From NCBI GenBank assembly GCA_020851855.1, contig JADZBY010000457.1, positions 1-47,154 on the forward strand: a DNA stretch of 47,154 bases. The letters are read 5' to 3'. This stretch comes from Anaerolineae bacterium (GTDB taxonomy: Bacteria > Chloroflexota > Anaerolineae > Aggregatilineales > UBA2796). The notes under the pieces were generated by a model. The model ran no database searches. It was given only the letters and a program-made list of their open reading frames with translations, and had not been told where the DNA came from. This document shows positions 1-8,578 of this stretch, one piece after another (positions within the stretch are counted from its first letter, which is position 1; every line of letters begins with the position of its first letter). Made by a program: the position numbers and the translations under genes.

Positions 1-127
1 GGCGACACGATGCAGGCTGGCAATCGTCTGCTCGCTGTCACCGTAGGCGGCGCGCGCCTGGACAATCAGCGCGTCCAGCCTGCGTGCGCCTTCCTCATCG
101 CCCGCCTGTGACAGCTTGCTCACCCAC
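1..127. repeat. Terminal direct repeat, identical to 47028-47154 (circular contig signature)
   Basis: Exact 127-base identity read directly between the window start and end. Confidence 0.97.
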
Positions 128-840
128 TCGGTCGCGGTCTTGGCGTGCTTGGCGATGCGGTCTTTGGCCGCCTGGCGGGTGTTGGACTTTGGCTCATCGC
201 TCTGCGTCTGCTCCGGTTGCTCAGGCTCAGGCTTGCGCTCTACGGTGCGTGTTGTGGCCTCGATTGCCGGGTTGTCAGCCTGTCCCATTTCTTCCTGTGT
301 GTACAGGCCGCTCAACTCCTGCGGGAACGCCTTGCGGAGCGCCAGCGATTCGGCGCACTTGGCGAGCATGATGTCGGGCATCTTGCCCCACATGCTGTTA
401 GGCGAGCCGTCCTTTTTGGTCTGCACGTAAGCGTCGTAGCGCGCGACAGCCCACAGCGGTTCCTTGAAGTCACTGCGCAGCACGCCCACTTTGGCGGCGG
501 CGGGAGGCTTATCCTCAAACCACACCTCGCGCCATACACCGTCCCTGCCGCACCAGAACGGCCCTAGCTGCCCAGCGTACTTGCCGGTGCGCTCGGCAAT
601 CAGGCGAGAGCCGTCAATACTCACCTGGGTTTGCATCACCTCGCGCTGCTGGCGCGAGTCCCAGCGCTTGATGGCGTAAATCTGGCGCGCAAACGGGTCT
701 AACCCTGTGCGCTTCGCCTGCATGATGAATAGCTTCAGTTCATCGTCAGAAGCGCCCACAGCGATGGTGCGCTTGATTAGCTCAACCGTTTCGCGGTCAA
801 ACTCAATGGTGCCGTTAGCAGGAACAATCTCTGTGCTCAC
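1..840 (-). CDS. bet: Bet/RecT-family single-strand annealing recombinase, N-terminal part (continues across the junction to 46944)
   Basis: Reverse-strand translation from GTG at 840: [77 protein letters not shown]...; typical Bet family N-terminus; GAGGAG upstream; joins in frame with 46944-47154 (307 aa total). Confidence 0.88.
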   Translation of the reverse strand, partial: MSTEIVPANGTIEFDRETVELIKRTIAVGASDDELKLFIMQAKRTGLDPFARQIYAIKRWDSRQQREVMQTQVSIDGSRLIAERTGKYAGQLGPFWCGRDGVWREVWFEDKPPAAAKVGVLRSDFKEPLWAVARYDAYVQTKKDGSPNSMWGKMPDIMLAKCAESLALRKAFPQELSGLYTQEEMGQADNPAIEATTRTVERKPEPEQPEQTQSDEPKSNTRQAAKDRIAKHAKTATEWVSKLSQAGDEEGARRLDALIVQARAAYGDSEQTIASLHRVA

Positions 841-841
841 G

Positions 842-1057
842 TTACTCACTCCTCTGCGAATAAACGACCGGGCGCGGCATGTGGACGGCCTGCCCGATCA
901 ACGCGTCTGTTACTGCGCTCTCGTCGTCTTCGAGCGCAAGCGGCTCTGCGCATGGCGCGCCTGCGGTCTCCGCCAGGTACGCGCCCACGTCGGCCACGCT
1001 CAGGCCCGCCACGCGGCGGCCTTGCGCGATCACGGTCACATCGCTGGGTTGTTTCAC
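842..1057 (-). CDS. Small hypothetical protein (71 aa)
   Basis: GTG start with GAGGTGGG upstream; [33 protein letters not shown]...; directly upstream of bet. Confidence 0.6.
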   Translation of the reverse strand: MKQPSDVTVIAQGRRVAGLSVADVGAYLAETAGAPCAEPLALEDDESAVTDALIGQAVHMPRPVVYSQRSE

Positions 1058-1362
1058 TTCCCACCTCGTTTGCAAGCGCCATTGACGGCTGCCCAGTCGC
1101 CATGCCCCAGGTGCAGGTAGTACGACTGGCGCGTCTGCGGCGTCTGAATCCGCACGCCGTAATGCGTGCGATGGCACAAAGGGGGCCGGGTGGCCGACTG
1201 CGCGAGGGATGCGACAGCCAGCCACACAGCCACGGCGAACAGCACTGCGAGCGTCAAGCGCAGGAGGATTCGCCCACGCCCGCGAATGCTCAAACGTTGG
1301 CGCGGCTTGTAGTGCCGAATCGACTGCGAACGCGCCAGCGCGATGATTTCGTTATCGGTCAT
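1054..1362 (-). CDS. Small membrane protein (102 aa)
   Basis: MTDNEIIALARSQSIRHYK...LLRLTLAVLFAVAVWLAVASLAQ; one TM segment; overlaps next start. Confidence 0.6.
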   Translation of the reverse strand: MTDNEIIALARSQSIRHYKPRQRLSIRGRGRILLRLTLAVLFAVAVWLAVASLAQSATRPPLCHRTHYGVRIQTPQTRQSYYLHLGHGDWAAVNGACKRGGK

Positions 1363-1364
1363 GG

Positions 1365-1481
1365 TTATTCGTCCTTGTGGTCGTAAATGGCCGCCCACTG
1401 CCAGGCGGCGATGGCGATGGCCGTAACGCCGCCGCCGATCACGACGATGGCAATGGCGATGAGGACATACAGGTTGCTCAT
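1365..1481 (-). CDS. Very small single-TM peptide (38 aa)
   Basis: MSNLYVLIAIAIVVIGGGVTAIAIAAWQWAAIYDHKDE*; not in the ORF track; translationally coupled position. Confidence 0.5.
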   Translation of the reverse strand: MSNLYVLIAIAIVVIGGGVTAIAIAAWQWAAIYDHKDE

Positions 1482-1612
1482 GGTTGCACTTGCTCCAGTT
1501 GCGCCCCAAAGGGACTTTTAGCCGCCGGTCTCTCCCGGCCGGAGGTCCTGTAAGGGCGGCGAATGGTCGTGGGAATGTCGGACGTGGTAGGCGGGATGGG
1601 GCGGTTGCTCAT
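1478..1612 (-). CDS. Small Pro/Arg-rich peptide (44 aa)
   Basis: MSNRPIPPTTSDIPTTIRRPYRTSGRERPAAKSPFGAQLEQVQP*; ATGA overlap with next ORF. Confidence 0.4.
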   Translation of the reverse strand: MSNRPIPPTTSDIPTTIRRPYRTSGRERPAAKSPFGAQLEQVQP

Positions 1613-1614
1613 GG

Positions 1615-1836
1615 CTACGCGGCCTCTTGCGTGTAAAAGTCAGCGTTGACCACAATGCCGTCGTACCATGTGCTGCTACTAGCGAGAATCTCGCTGGCCG
1701 TGCGGCGCGTGATGGCGCGCGCGTGGCTGCTGCGCTTGCGTGATGTCCTGTGCAGGCAGCGCGTTTGATGCGTCTTCGATGCGTAGGTGCGCTTGCAGTT
1801 CGGGCACCTGTTTGAACGCTTGTCTGTTGATGGCAT
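1615..1836 (-). CDS. Small putative zinc-finger protein (73 aa)
   Basis: CPNCKRTYASKTHQTRCLHR Cys/His pattern. Confidence 0.5.
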   Translation of the reverse strand: MPSTDKRSNRCPNCKRTYASKTHQTRCLHRTSRKRSSHARAITRRTASEILASSSTWYDGIVVNADFYTQEAA

Positions 1837-1974
1837 TTGAATCCTCCCTGTCTTGTTACTGTTGTGTTTGCGGAGGCCGGGAGATGCGTTACAATACGCA
1901 TATACCTCGGCCTAAATGGTGGGTCGAATCGGGAGCCGCGTGGTGTGCTGGGCAAGCAAACCTCTACGCGGCTC

Positions 1975-2175
1975 TCACTCTGTCTGAGCCACCTCCATCT
2001 CAATTCGCCGAAGTTCATCGATGCCCGCCTGGATCACATCCACCTGAGCAAGGCACTTGCGCTTGGCAAACTGTTCCAGCCATTTCGCGCGGTCAGGCGT
2101 AAGCTCAAACAACTTCTTTACCTTCCGCTCCTTGCGCTTAGGCTGACTTCTAACGAACTCATACGCCTGGATCAT
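1975..2175 (-). CDS. Small basic helical protein, possible transcriptional regulator (66 aa)
   Basis: MIQAYEFVRSQPKRKERKVKKLFELTPDRAKWLEQFAKRKCLAQVDVIQAGIDELRR...; first gene of leftward operon, divergent from repressor. Confidence 0.55.
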   Translation of the reverse strand: MIQAYEFVRSQPKRKERKVKKLFELTPDRAKWLEQFAKRKCLAQVDVIQAGIDELRRIEMEVAQTE

Positions 2176-2191
2176 TCGCGCCTCCTATATG

Positions 2192-2207
2192 GTTATCTAT
2201 AGATAAC
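2192..2207. promoter_or_regulatory. Perfect 16-bp palindrome, probable repressor operator in divergent promoter region
   Basis: GTTATCTATAGATAAC; extends to 2186-2213 with one mismatched pair; lies between divergent regulator genes. Confidence 0.7.
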
Positions 2208-2288
2208 TATATATCACTTACGGACAACCTTGTCAAGGGGTGACTTATACTCATCCGCAGATGACGTAACTATAATCATCTTCAAGGT

Positions 2289-2708
2289 ATGCCCAGTACA
2301 CCAGAGACAACCGAGTTCGTTAATTGGCTCCTCGCTGAGTTGGCGAATCGGGGATGGAATCAAGAGCAACTAGCACGCCGGATGCGCGTTCATCCCGGTG
2401 TCGTTAGCGGCATCGTTAACGGCGTGAAAGGGGTGGGGCCCGATACGGCGCGGAAGATTGCTAAAGCTCTTGGAACTCCTCAGATCAAGGTTTTTCGCAA
2501 GGCGGGACTGATTGACGATCCCTTGCTCGAAGAGGTCGATGACGAAGATCTGCTGAGCCTTGTTAAGCGCTTCATGTCGCTCCCCGCGATTAAGCGCAAG
2601 ATGGTGCTCAGCATGTTGGAGCCTTTGCTCGAAGGGGAGGACGTCGAAGATGGTCAACGATCTCAGCGCGTTCGCAGGGATTCTGATAAAGGCCTGGCGA
2701 AACGATAA
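2289..2708 (+). CDS. XRE/Cro-CI-type HTH transcriptional regulator (prophage repressor candidate)
   Basis: LANRGWNQEQLARRMRVHPGVVSGIVNGVKGVGPDTARKIAKALGTP HTH. Confidence 0.85.
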   Translation: MPSTPETTEFVNWLLAELANRGWNQEQLARRMRVHPGVVSGIVNGVKGVGPDTARKIAKALGTPQIKVFRKAGLIDDPLLEEVDDEDLLSLVKRFMSLPAIKRKMVLSMLEPLLEGEDVEDGQRSQRVRRDSDKGLAKR

Positions 2709-2913
2709 GTTGCGTGAGGTGGGGGCTGCTTTAACCGTAGCCGAAAGAGCAGCTGAATGCGAGCGCCGCCTGAGCCGCGCTCGCAAGCCAGCGCCGCGCT
2801 ACGTGCAAATACATATCGATCATCGCACCTGGGAAGTGTTGCAACAACAGCCGGTGATTATCGGTGTCGATGAGCGCGGGAATCGCTGGGAGCTGCGCCG
2901 CCAGATCGAGTAG
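2650..2913 (+). CDS. Hypothetical protein (87 aa)
   Basis: MVNDLSAFAGILIKAWRNDKLREVGAALTVAERAAECERRLSRARKPAPRYVQIHIDHRTWEVLQQQ; overlaps repressor 3' end. Confidence 0.55.
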   Translation: MVNDLSAFAGILIKAWRNDKLREVGAALTVAERAAECERRLSRARKPAPRYVQIHIDHRTWEVLQQQPVIIGVDERGNRWELRRQIE

Positions 2914-2988
2914 TGAACATCGAACGTTGAACTAAAGCAAAAGACGCGCTTTGCCGAGCGCGCCTTTCTGCGACACACGGAGGCAGCC

Positions 2989-3675
2989 GTGCATCGAACA
3001 ACGCGGATTATGGCGACCGTTGCATTGTTGTGCGTTGCCGCATCGTCGTCACCTGGCGCGATGACGCCCAGGGCGTGGTTGCCCATCGTGGCGCATCGTC
3101 CCTGCCCGGCGGGACTACCCGTGATGAGTAGCGCGCTGGTGTCCGGCGCGTACAGCATGTACCTGCGCGGCGAGATTTGCAGCGGCATGGATGTGCCAGT
3201 GAGTGGCCTGGAGGTGGCCGCGAATCTCTTCAGCGGCGATCAGTTCACGGCCACGGGGAGGGACTACCTCAGCCTCAGCCCACTCTTGCCCGGTGAATTC
3301 ACCTGCTTTGAGATTGAGTTTCCTCTGGGCACGCCCTGGACGCGCTACGAGTTTGAGCCAGTCAGCTATTACACCTATAAGACCACACGCCCAGCGATGG
3401 GCGCGCACAGCCTCAGTGGCAGCTATAACCCATCCATGCAGCGATATGAGTTGATCGGCATGGTACGCAACGACAGCCAGGCGGTAATCCAGTATCCGCG
3501 CGCGGTAATCACGTTCTACAACGCCGCGCGTGGGGTCGTGTCCTGTTATACGCAGTACGCCAATGCGAACAGCCTGGCGCCCGGTCAGTCGAGCGCATTC
3601 AGCGTGACGCTCTATGGCGCGTGGGCAGCGGAGATTGCGAGCTTCCGCGTGCAGGCGATGGGGCATGTGTTTTAG
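2989..3675 (+). CDS. Putative secreted FxLYD-like beta-sandwich protein (moron candidate)
   Basis: Signal-like N-terminus (ATVALLCVAASSSPGA); 'YELIGMVRNDSQAVIQYPRAVITFYNAARGVVSCY' resembles FxLYD; GGAGG before GTG. Confidence 0.55.
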   Translation: MHRTTRIMATVALLCVAASSSPGAMTPRAWLPIVAHRPCPAGLPVMSSALVSGAYSMYLRGEICSGMDVPVSGLEVAANLFSGDQFTATGRDYLSLSPLLPGEFTCFEIEFPLGTPWTRYEFEPVSYYTYKTTRPAMGAHSLSGSYNPSMQRYELIGMVRNDSQAVIQYPRAVITFYNAARGVVSCYTQYANANSLAPGQSSAFSVTLYGAWAAEIASFRVQAMGHVF

Positions 3676-3802
3676 CAAAAAGGGCGGGATGGAATAGGGA
3701 TACACTGCACGCGGCCGGAGCCGCTCGCCAAGCTTTGGTCGAAACACATTGCCGCACGCTTTGCGATGGGACGTGCGACGTTGCATCTATGGGGGATCAA
3801 CG

Positions 3803-4528
3803 ATGCAAATCATCAAGAACACATGGAGACGCAGCCTTGGCGGCAAGGTCGCTGTTGGCTGTGGGGGATTGATCGCTTTCCTGTGCGCGTGTGGCGGGTT
3901 ATCTGCCGTAGTCTCGCCGCGTACCAACACCACCCCAACACCGGCGGCGACTGTCATGGGCGCGGCCACCACGCAGGCTGAGGCTACAGCGACCGCAACG
4001 CTGTACTGGGCACCGACTGATACGGATGAACCGACTGCTCCAGCCTCACCAACGCGCACGGCCAGGCCGACACGCACGGCGAGGCCAGCCTCATCTGCAA
4101 CCACAGCGCCGACGGACACGCCAGCACCCACGCCCACGCCTGTGCCAACGGAAGCCGAAGCGCCGACGCTGGCTGTGGTGAGCACGGATACGGCAGAGCC
4201 TGCGCCCACGTCTGCGCCCGTGCTAACCGAAGCGCCTGTCGCGACGGAGATCCCGACCGAAGTGCCGACGCCTGAACCTGTTGCGGTGGCCACTGACACG
4301 CCGATCCCGGTTGTCGCGGAAGAGCCGACAGTAGCACCGGTTGTAGAGCAGCCGACTGAGCCAGCGCCTCAAGGCAACTGCGACCCGTCATATCCTGACG
4401 TGTGCATTCCGCCGCCACCGCCTGATCTGAACTGTAAGGATGTTCTTCCATACAAGAATTTCAGGGTGTTGCAGCCGGACCCGCATCAATTTGACAAGAA
4501 TAAGGATGGCATTGGGTGCGAGGAGTAG
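3803..4528 (+). CDS. Putative surface lipoprotein with TP-rich linker and C-terminal Excalibur-type domain
   Basis: N-terminal GLIAFLCACGG; long TPTPxPT linker; NCKDVLPYKNFRVLQPDPHQFDKNKDGIGCEE C-terminus. Confidence 0.7.
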   Translation: MQIIKNTWRRSLGGKVAVGCGGLIAFLCACGGLSAVVSPRTNTTPTPAATVMGAATTQAEATATATLYWAPTDTDEPTAPASPTRTARPTRTARPASSATTAPTDTPAPTPTPVPTEAEAPTLAVVSTDTAEPAPTSAPVLTEAPVATEIPTEVPTPEPVAVATDTPIPVVAEEPTVAPVVEQPTEPAPQGNCDPSYPDVCIPPPPPDLNCKDVLPYKNFRVLQPDPHQFDKNKDGIGCEE

Positions 4529-4558
4529 TCATGACTATTGACTTGATCAGGAGGTGTT

Positions 4559-4960
4559 ATGGGTAAGGTTGACTTTCTTGAAATTCCTAATAGCTTAGAT
4601 GTAGAAGTCATACTGATTGATGCATTAGGCTATCAAGAGATTGCAGATCAGGTGCGCGCGTATGTTGAAGAGCACAAACTTGGCGCGTACAATGAAGAGG
4701 ATAGTCCGTCTAGCAGGCTGCGGCTTGTCTTTACCAATCTGAGTATAGGGGCAAAAGATAAAGTCATTGCCTTTCTCAAAGAGTTCGGCGATCTTGGTGC
4801 TATTCTTGCTCCTAAGCGGATCGTCGTGGGCGATCCAGATGGTTGTGAGTTAAAAGAGGCTTATAGGCAGTTTCTGGCAGAACACGGCGAAAAGGGTGGG
4901 GAGTTATTCAGGTATATGCTGTCAGCAGAACAGCGAGCATTACTCGATGCAGCGCTTTAG
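4559..4960 (+). CDS. Hypothetical protein in AT-richer island
   Basis: 133 aa ORF, AGGAGG upstream. Confidence 0.6.
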   Translation: MGKVDFLEIPNSLDVEVILIDALGYQEIADQVRAYVEEHKLGAYNEEDSPSSRLRLVFTNLSIGAKDKVIAFLKEFGDLGAILAPKRIVVGDPDGCELKEAYRQFLAEHGEKGGELFRYMLSAEQRALLDAAL

Positions 4961-4965
4961 CCGGA

Positions 4966-5143
4966 AGAGTCCCAGGGAACGGCGGTCTTGCTACGAGGGG
5001 AACACGGGAATCGTGTGAGCCTTTCGCGTAGGCTGAGCGCTCGCTCTTACCAAAGAAAAATCATTGTCACAGCGAAGGATTAGAACACCTGTGCGCGATA
5101 TTCTCATATGGGCATCATGGTAGATGCCTGTGGGGAGAGTATC
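4966..5143 (+). ncRNA. Candidate structured 5' leader / cis-regulatory RNA
   Basis: Successive hairpins ACACG/CGTGT (5002-5016), AGCCT/AGGCT (5018-5034), and an extended hairpin 5097-5143 (GATATTCTC...GAGAGTATC outside, GGCATC/GATGCC inside) covering GGGGAG just before ATG 5149. Confidence 0.35.
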
Positions 5144-5148
5144 GCTTC

Positions 5149-5370
5149 ATGCGGAGTGGCATCACCAAGAGTCAATTTCTTCAGCTTTGTGCGGAGCTCT
5201 GGGACAAAGAGGCTGCGCAGACCCCTGACGATCATCCGATTAACTGCGAATTCATCATCAATGTGAGAGGCCTGCAGGTCTCGCGCCGGCGCATGCGTTT
5301 CGACGACACACAGACGTTTCCGAGGTACGGGGGCGGAGGTTTCGCGGCGATGAACCCAACAGGTGATTGA
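5149..5370 (+). CDS. Hypothetical protein (73 aa)
   Basis: ORF following structured leader. Confidence 0.45.
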   Translation: MRSGITKSQFLQLCAELWDKEAAQTPDDHPINCEFIINVRGLQVSRRRMRFDDTQTFPRYGGGGFAAMNPTGD

Positions 5371-5420
5371 ACGGTGCGCGGTGCGTAGCGCGACGCACGG
5401 CCATGCCCATGGCGTGGTGC

Positions 5421-5500
5421 TACAATCCAGTTAATCGAATAGCTGCTGTGGTCAAGTTTTCTTGAGCGGCACATCTCTTCTGAGGTGTGCCGCTTTTTTC
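5421..5500 (+). promoter_or_regulatory. Module A: TACAAT-8-TCGAA leader plus intrinsic terminator
   Basis: TACAATccagttaaTCGAAT, then AGCGGCACA-12-TGTGCCGCT + T6. Confidence 0.6.
5465..5499 (+). terminator. Intrinsic terminator
   Basis: 9-bp perfect stem 5465-5473/5486-5494 followed by TTTTTT. Confidence 0.75.
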
Positions 5501-5547
5501 GTTTTCGGCTTCTGGCAGCAGGCGTTCTCTCGGAGGTACATGGACAC

Positions 5548-5985
5548 ATGAGCAACGCGAACGTGATCGACACCTTGAAGGCGATTCTCCTGATCGTCTG
5601 GGCATTTGATGGCGTCAAGTTCATCACCCTGGGGGTGATCCTCAATCTTGCGCTGGCCGTCGCGCTGGCGCTGCGAACCGGCACATTCTCTTTTCAGGCG
5701 CTGGCTGACTTCCTGTTCAAGCAACTGCTGCCCTATGTGGTGGTGTACGTGTTCTTCAAGCTGTTCGGCGAGGGCGCGGGGTTCGAGTGGGTTGGCGTGG
5801 CTGTGTTCGCGCTGATCCAGGTGCAGATCGTCTCGGCCATCGTTGAGAAGCTCGCCGATCTGGGTGTGCCGATTCCTGACCAGGTCATGCGACTGGTGCG
5901 CCGGCCCAACACGGTGCTGTATGCCCAGGTCGCCGCTCCCTATAGCACTGTACCGACGCCGCCACGGCCGGCGGTCATCGAATAG
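5548..5985 (+). CDS. Multi-TM membrane protein, holin-like
   Basis: MSNANVIDTLKAILLIVWAFDGVKFITLGVILNLALAVALALRTG...; several hydrophobic segments; CGGAGG upstream. Confidence 0.5.
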   Translation: MSNANVIDTLKAILLIVWAFDGVKFITLGVILNLALAVALALRTGTFSFQALADFLFKQLLPYVVVYVFFKLFGEGAGFEWVGVAVFALIQVQIVSAIVEKLADLGVPIPDQVMRLVRRPNTVLYAQVAAPYSTVPTPPRPAVIE

Positions 5986-6008
5986 CCAGGGTAGGGGGGT
6001 AGACATCC

Positions 6009-6389
6009 ATGACGCCGCAGGAAGTGACCACACTCATTGGCTCATTCGGCTTCCCGATTGCGCTGATTCTCTTTTTGCTCATCTTCACCCAACGGACTGT
6101 CTGGCCCTATGTCGTTAAGCGCGTGGAGTTCCTGGATCAGGAGCGCGCCGAACGGCACAACCGCTACATCGCCCAGGTGGAGGCCTCGCGGGTGGCCCAG
6201 GAGACCAACACCAAAGTGCTGATGCTGTTGCAAGAGAAGCTGGAACAGCACGAATCTGGCGTTGACCGGAGGCTCGAAGACGTGAAGGTGGAAATCAAGT
6301 CGTATATCGACGTGAAGTATGACGCGCTGGTACGCGAGGTGCAGAGCCTTCGGGAGGGCCGGGAGGTTCGGGAGGGGCGCAGTCGATGA
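6009..6389 (+). CDS. Single-TM plus coiled-coil protein (holin/BhlA-like)
   Basis: N-terminal TM (FPIALILFLLIF) then charged coiled coil. Confidence 0.5.
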   Translation: MTPQEVTTLIGSFGFPIALILFLLIFTQRTVWPYVVKRVEFLDQERAERHNRYIAQVEASRVAQETNTKVLMLLQEKLEQHESGVDRRLEDVKVEIKSYIDVKYDALVREVQSLREGREVREGRSR

Positions 6390-6622
6390 ACCAGGCTTCA
6401 GCCACAGTCGCCTCTGACTACACGGTGCACGCGCCCAACGCCTACTGCCAGCGCGCGGCCAGGCGGCTCATCGCCCTCATGATGGAGAAGCGGCGCGAGC
6501 GCGGGAAACTGAACGGCAGCCGCATCAGCGTCTCATTCCACGGCCGGCGCATTTCGTTCTCGTATGACGAGCACCTCGGCGAGGAGGTGCTGTCGGCGGC
6601 GGATTGCCCGGACGATTTGTAG
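6386..6622 (+). CDS. Hypothetical protein (78 aa)
   Basis: ATGA coupling with previous gene. Confidence 0.5.
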   Translation: MNQASATVASDYTVHAPNAYCQRAARRLIALMMEKRRERGKLNGSRISVSFHGRRISFSYDEHLGEEVLSAADCPDDL

Positions 6623-6630
6623 GTACTGAG

Positions 6631-7215
6631 ATGGGCCTGAGCAATAAGCGGCGCGTGTTCGTCGAAGAGTATTTGAAGTGTTGGAACGCTTCAGAGGCAG
6701 CCCGGCGCGCGGGTTACTCGGTCAAGAACGCTGATGTGGTGGGCGCACGTTTGTTGGTAAATGTTGGTATTGCCGAGGCGATTGCGCGGCGGTTGAGTGA
6801 AATCCAGATGAGCACCGATGAGGTGCTGGCCAGGCTGACTGAACAGGCGCGCGGGTCGATGGCTGACTTCATCAACCCGGAGACGGACACGATTGACCTG
6901 GTGAAGGCACAGGAGGCCGGGAAACTCCATCTCATCAAATCATTCAGCCGCTCCATTGGCAAGACCCAGACCACGCGCATCGAACTCTACGACGCCCAGG
7001 CCGCTCTGGTGCAGATCGGGCGGGCCAGGGGGATGTTCGTGGATAAGATCGCGCCCACTGATCCCAGTGGCGAGCGCGAGTATCAGCCGGTGGGTGAAGA
7101 GGAACACGAGCGCGCGGCGCTGGAATTAACTGAATGGCGACTCAAGCAGATCGAAGCGTTGAATGGCTTAAATGCGACGCTGACCCGGCATACTTCATCG
7201 ACACCTACGGGGTGA
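6631..7215 (+). CDS. terS: Terminase small subunit
   Basis: MGLSNKRRVFVEEYLKCWNASEAARRAGYS... Terminase_2-type N-terminus; precedes TerL. Confidence 0.85.
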   Translation: MGLSNKRRVFVEEYLKCWNASEAARRAGYSVKNADVVGARLLVNVGIAEAIARRLSEIQMSTDEVLARLTEQARGSMADFINPETDTIDLVKAQEAGKLHLIKSFSRSIGKTQTTRIELYDAQAALVQIGRARGMFVDKIAPTDPSGEREYQPVGEEEHERAALELTEWRLKQIEALNGLNATLTRHTSSTPTG

Positions 7216-8498
7216 TCGACTCCCCGCAAGCCGACGGTTACGCCCAGGAGCGCTTCCGGCTGTGGCCGGCGCAAGTCCAGTTGATGTGGCGCCTGCTGGC
7301 TGAGCGCCTGGTCATCATCCTAAAAGCACGTCAGCTTGGCATTTCGTGGTTGGCTTGCGGGTACGCGCTGTGGCTGTGCCTGTTTCGGCCTGGGCGTGTG
7401 GTGCTGTTGTTCAGCAAGGGCCAGCTCGAGGCGGACGAACTGCTCAGGCGCATCGGCGTGATGTATGTCTCTCTCCCTGAGTGGTTGCGTAACCGCGCGC
7501 CGGCGCTGGTCACCCAGAACGCGAGTGAACTGGCCTGGGCTAATGGATCTGTTGTCAGGTCGCTGCCGGCCACGCAGAACGCCGGCAGAACGTTCACAGC
7601 CTCACTGGTCATCATGGACGAGAGCGCCTTCATGCAGTGGGCGGAGACCTTGTACACCGCGCTCAAACCGACCATCGATGGCGGCGGGCAGCTCATCATC
7701 GTCTCGACGGCCAATGGCACGCGCGGCCTATTCCACAAGCTGTGGGTGAATGCTGTTAAAGGCGTCAACCGCTTCGTGCCGCTGTTCCTGAGCTGGCGCG
7801 CGAGGCCGGACCGGGACGAGGCCTGGCGCGCGAGGGTGGCCAGCGAGGCGATCTCGTCGGCGCTGGACCTGCAGGAGTATCCTGACACGCCTGACGATGC
7901 ATTCCAGAACACCGGCGGCGAGCGCTTCCTGCCCTCGATGAGCTGGTGGGATGCCTGCCGTGATAGCCTGCCGGCGCTCACGCGGCATGAGCCGATGGTG
8001 ATCGCGCTGGACGCGGCCACATCGAACGACTCGTTCGGCCTGATCGCGGTGACGCGCCATCCGGCAGACCATGAGCGCGTGGCCGTGCGGCACGTGCAGG
8101 AGTGGAAGCCCGTCAATGGCGTGGTTGACTTTAGAGAGCCTGAGCAGGTACTACGCGCACTAATTGCATCCTGGGGTGTGGCATGCGTGACGTATGATCC
8201 GTTTCAACTACACGACATGATGCAGCGTATGAAGGCCGAAGGCATTGCATATTTCAGGGAATTCCCTCAACAATCTCAACGCCTGGAGAGTGACAAGGCT
8301 CTACTGGATTTGATCGTGGCCCGCCGTATTGCACATGACGGCAATGAGGCATTACGAACGCACATTGAAAATGCAGACCGTAAGGTAGACGCCGAAAGCC
8401 GTAGGTTGCGTATCGTGAAACGAGAGCAATCCTTAAAAATTGATCTTGCTGTTGCGCTATCAATGTGCACTTACGTGTGCTTGCAATTACCCTTGTGA
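7134..8498 (+). CDS. terL: Terminase large subunit
   Basis: Walker-A-like ILKARQLGIS, Walker B LVIMDESAF, nuclease motif VIALDAATSNDSFG. Confidence 0.92.
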   Translation: MATQADRSVEWLKCDADPAYFIDTYGVIDSPQADGYAQERFRLWPAQVQLMWRLLAERLVIILKARQLGISWLACGYALWLCLFRPGRVVLLFSKGQLEADELLRRIGVMYVSLPEWLRNRAPALVTQNASELAWANGSVVRSLPATQNAGRTFTASLVIMDESAFMQWAETLYTALKPTIDGGGQLIIVSTANGTRGLFHKLWVNAVKGVNRFVPLFLSWRARPDRDEAWRARVASEAISSALDLQEYPDTPDDAFQNTGGERFLPSMSWWDACRDSLPALTRHEPMVIALDAATSNDSFGLIAVTRHPADHERVAVRHVQEWKPVNGVVDFREPEQVLRALIASWGVACVTYDPFQLHDMMQRMKAEGIAYFREFPQQSQRLESDKALLDLIVARRIAHDGNEALRTHIENADRKVDAESRRLRIVKREQSLKIDLAVALSMCTYVCLQLPL

Positions 8499-8501
8499 GC
8501 C

Positions 8502-8577
8502 TATAATCAGGGTGACGAGTTGCTCATTTGTTCCACCAAACGAGCAACTCTAACCAAAACAACTAAGGGGATAGTTG
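8502..8577 (+). promoter_or_regulatory. TATAAT plus two hairpins upstream of GIY-YIG gene; the second holds the SD in its loop
   Basis: TATAAT 8502-8507; GAGTTGCTC/GAGCAACTC 8517-8525/8542-8550; CAACTA-AGGGGA-TAGTTG 8560-8577. Confidence 0.6.
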
Positions 8578-8578
8578 G

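Noticed and set aside
1-127. 127-bp terminal repeat as a genuine physical phage terminus
   Set aside because: 127 is a common maximum assembler k-mer length and bet runs through the junction in frame, so a circular-assembly overlap is more likely.
1915-1945. tRNA-like T-arm (GGGTCGAATCGGG)
   Set aside because: No acceptor, D-arm or anticodon arm could be built around it.
2915-2975. TCGAACGTTGAA plus hairpin as a full member of the late terminator-module family
   Set aside because: Shares TCGAACGT and a small hairpin, but the TASAAT box and T tract are weak; kept only as a possible relative.
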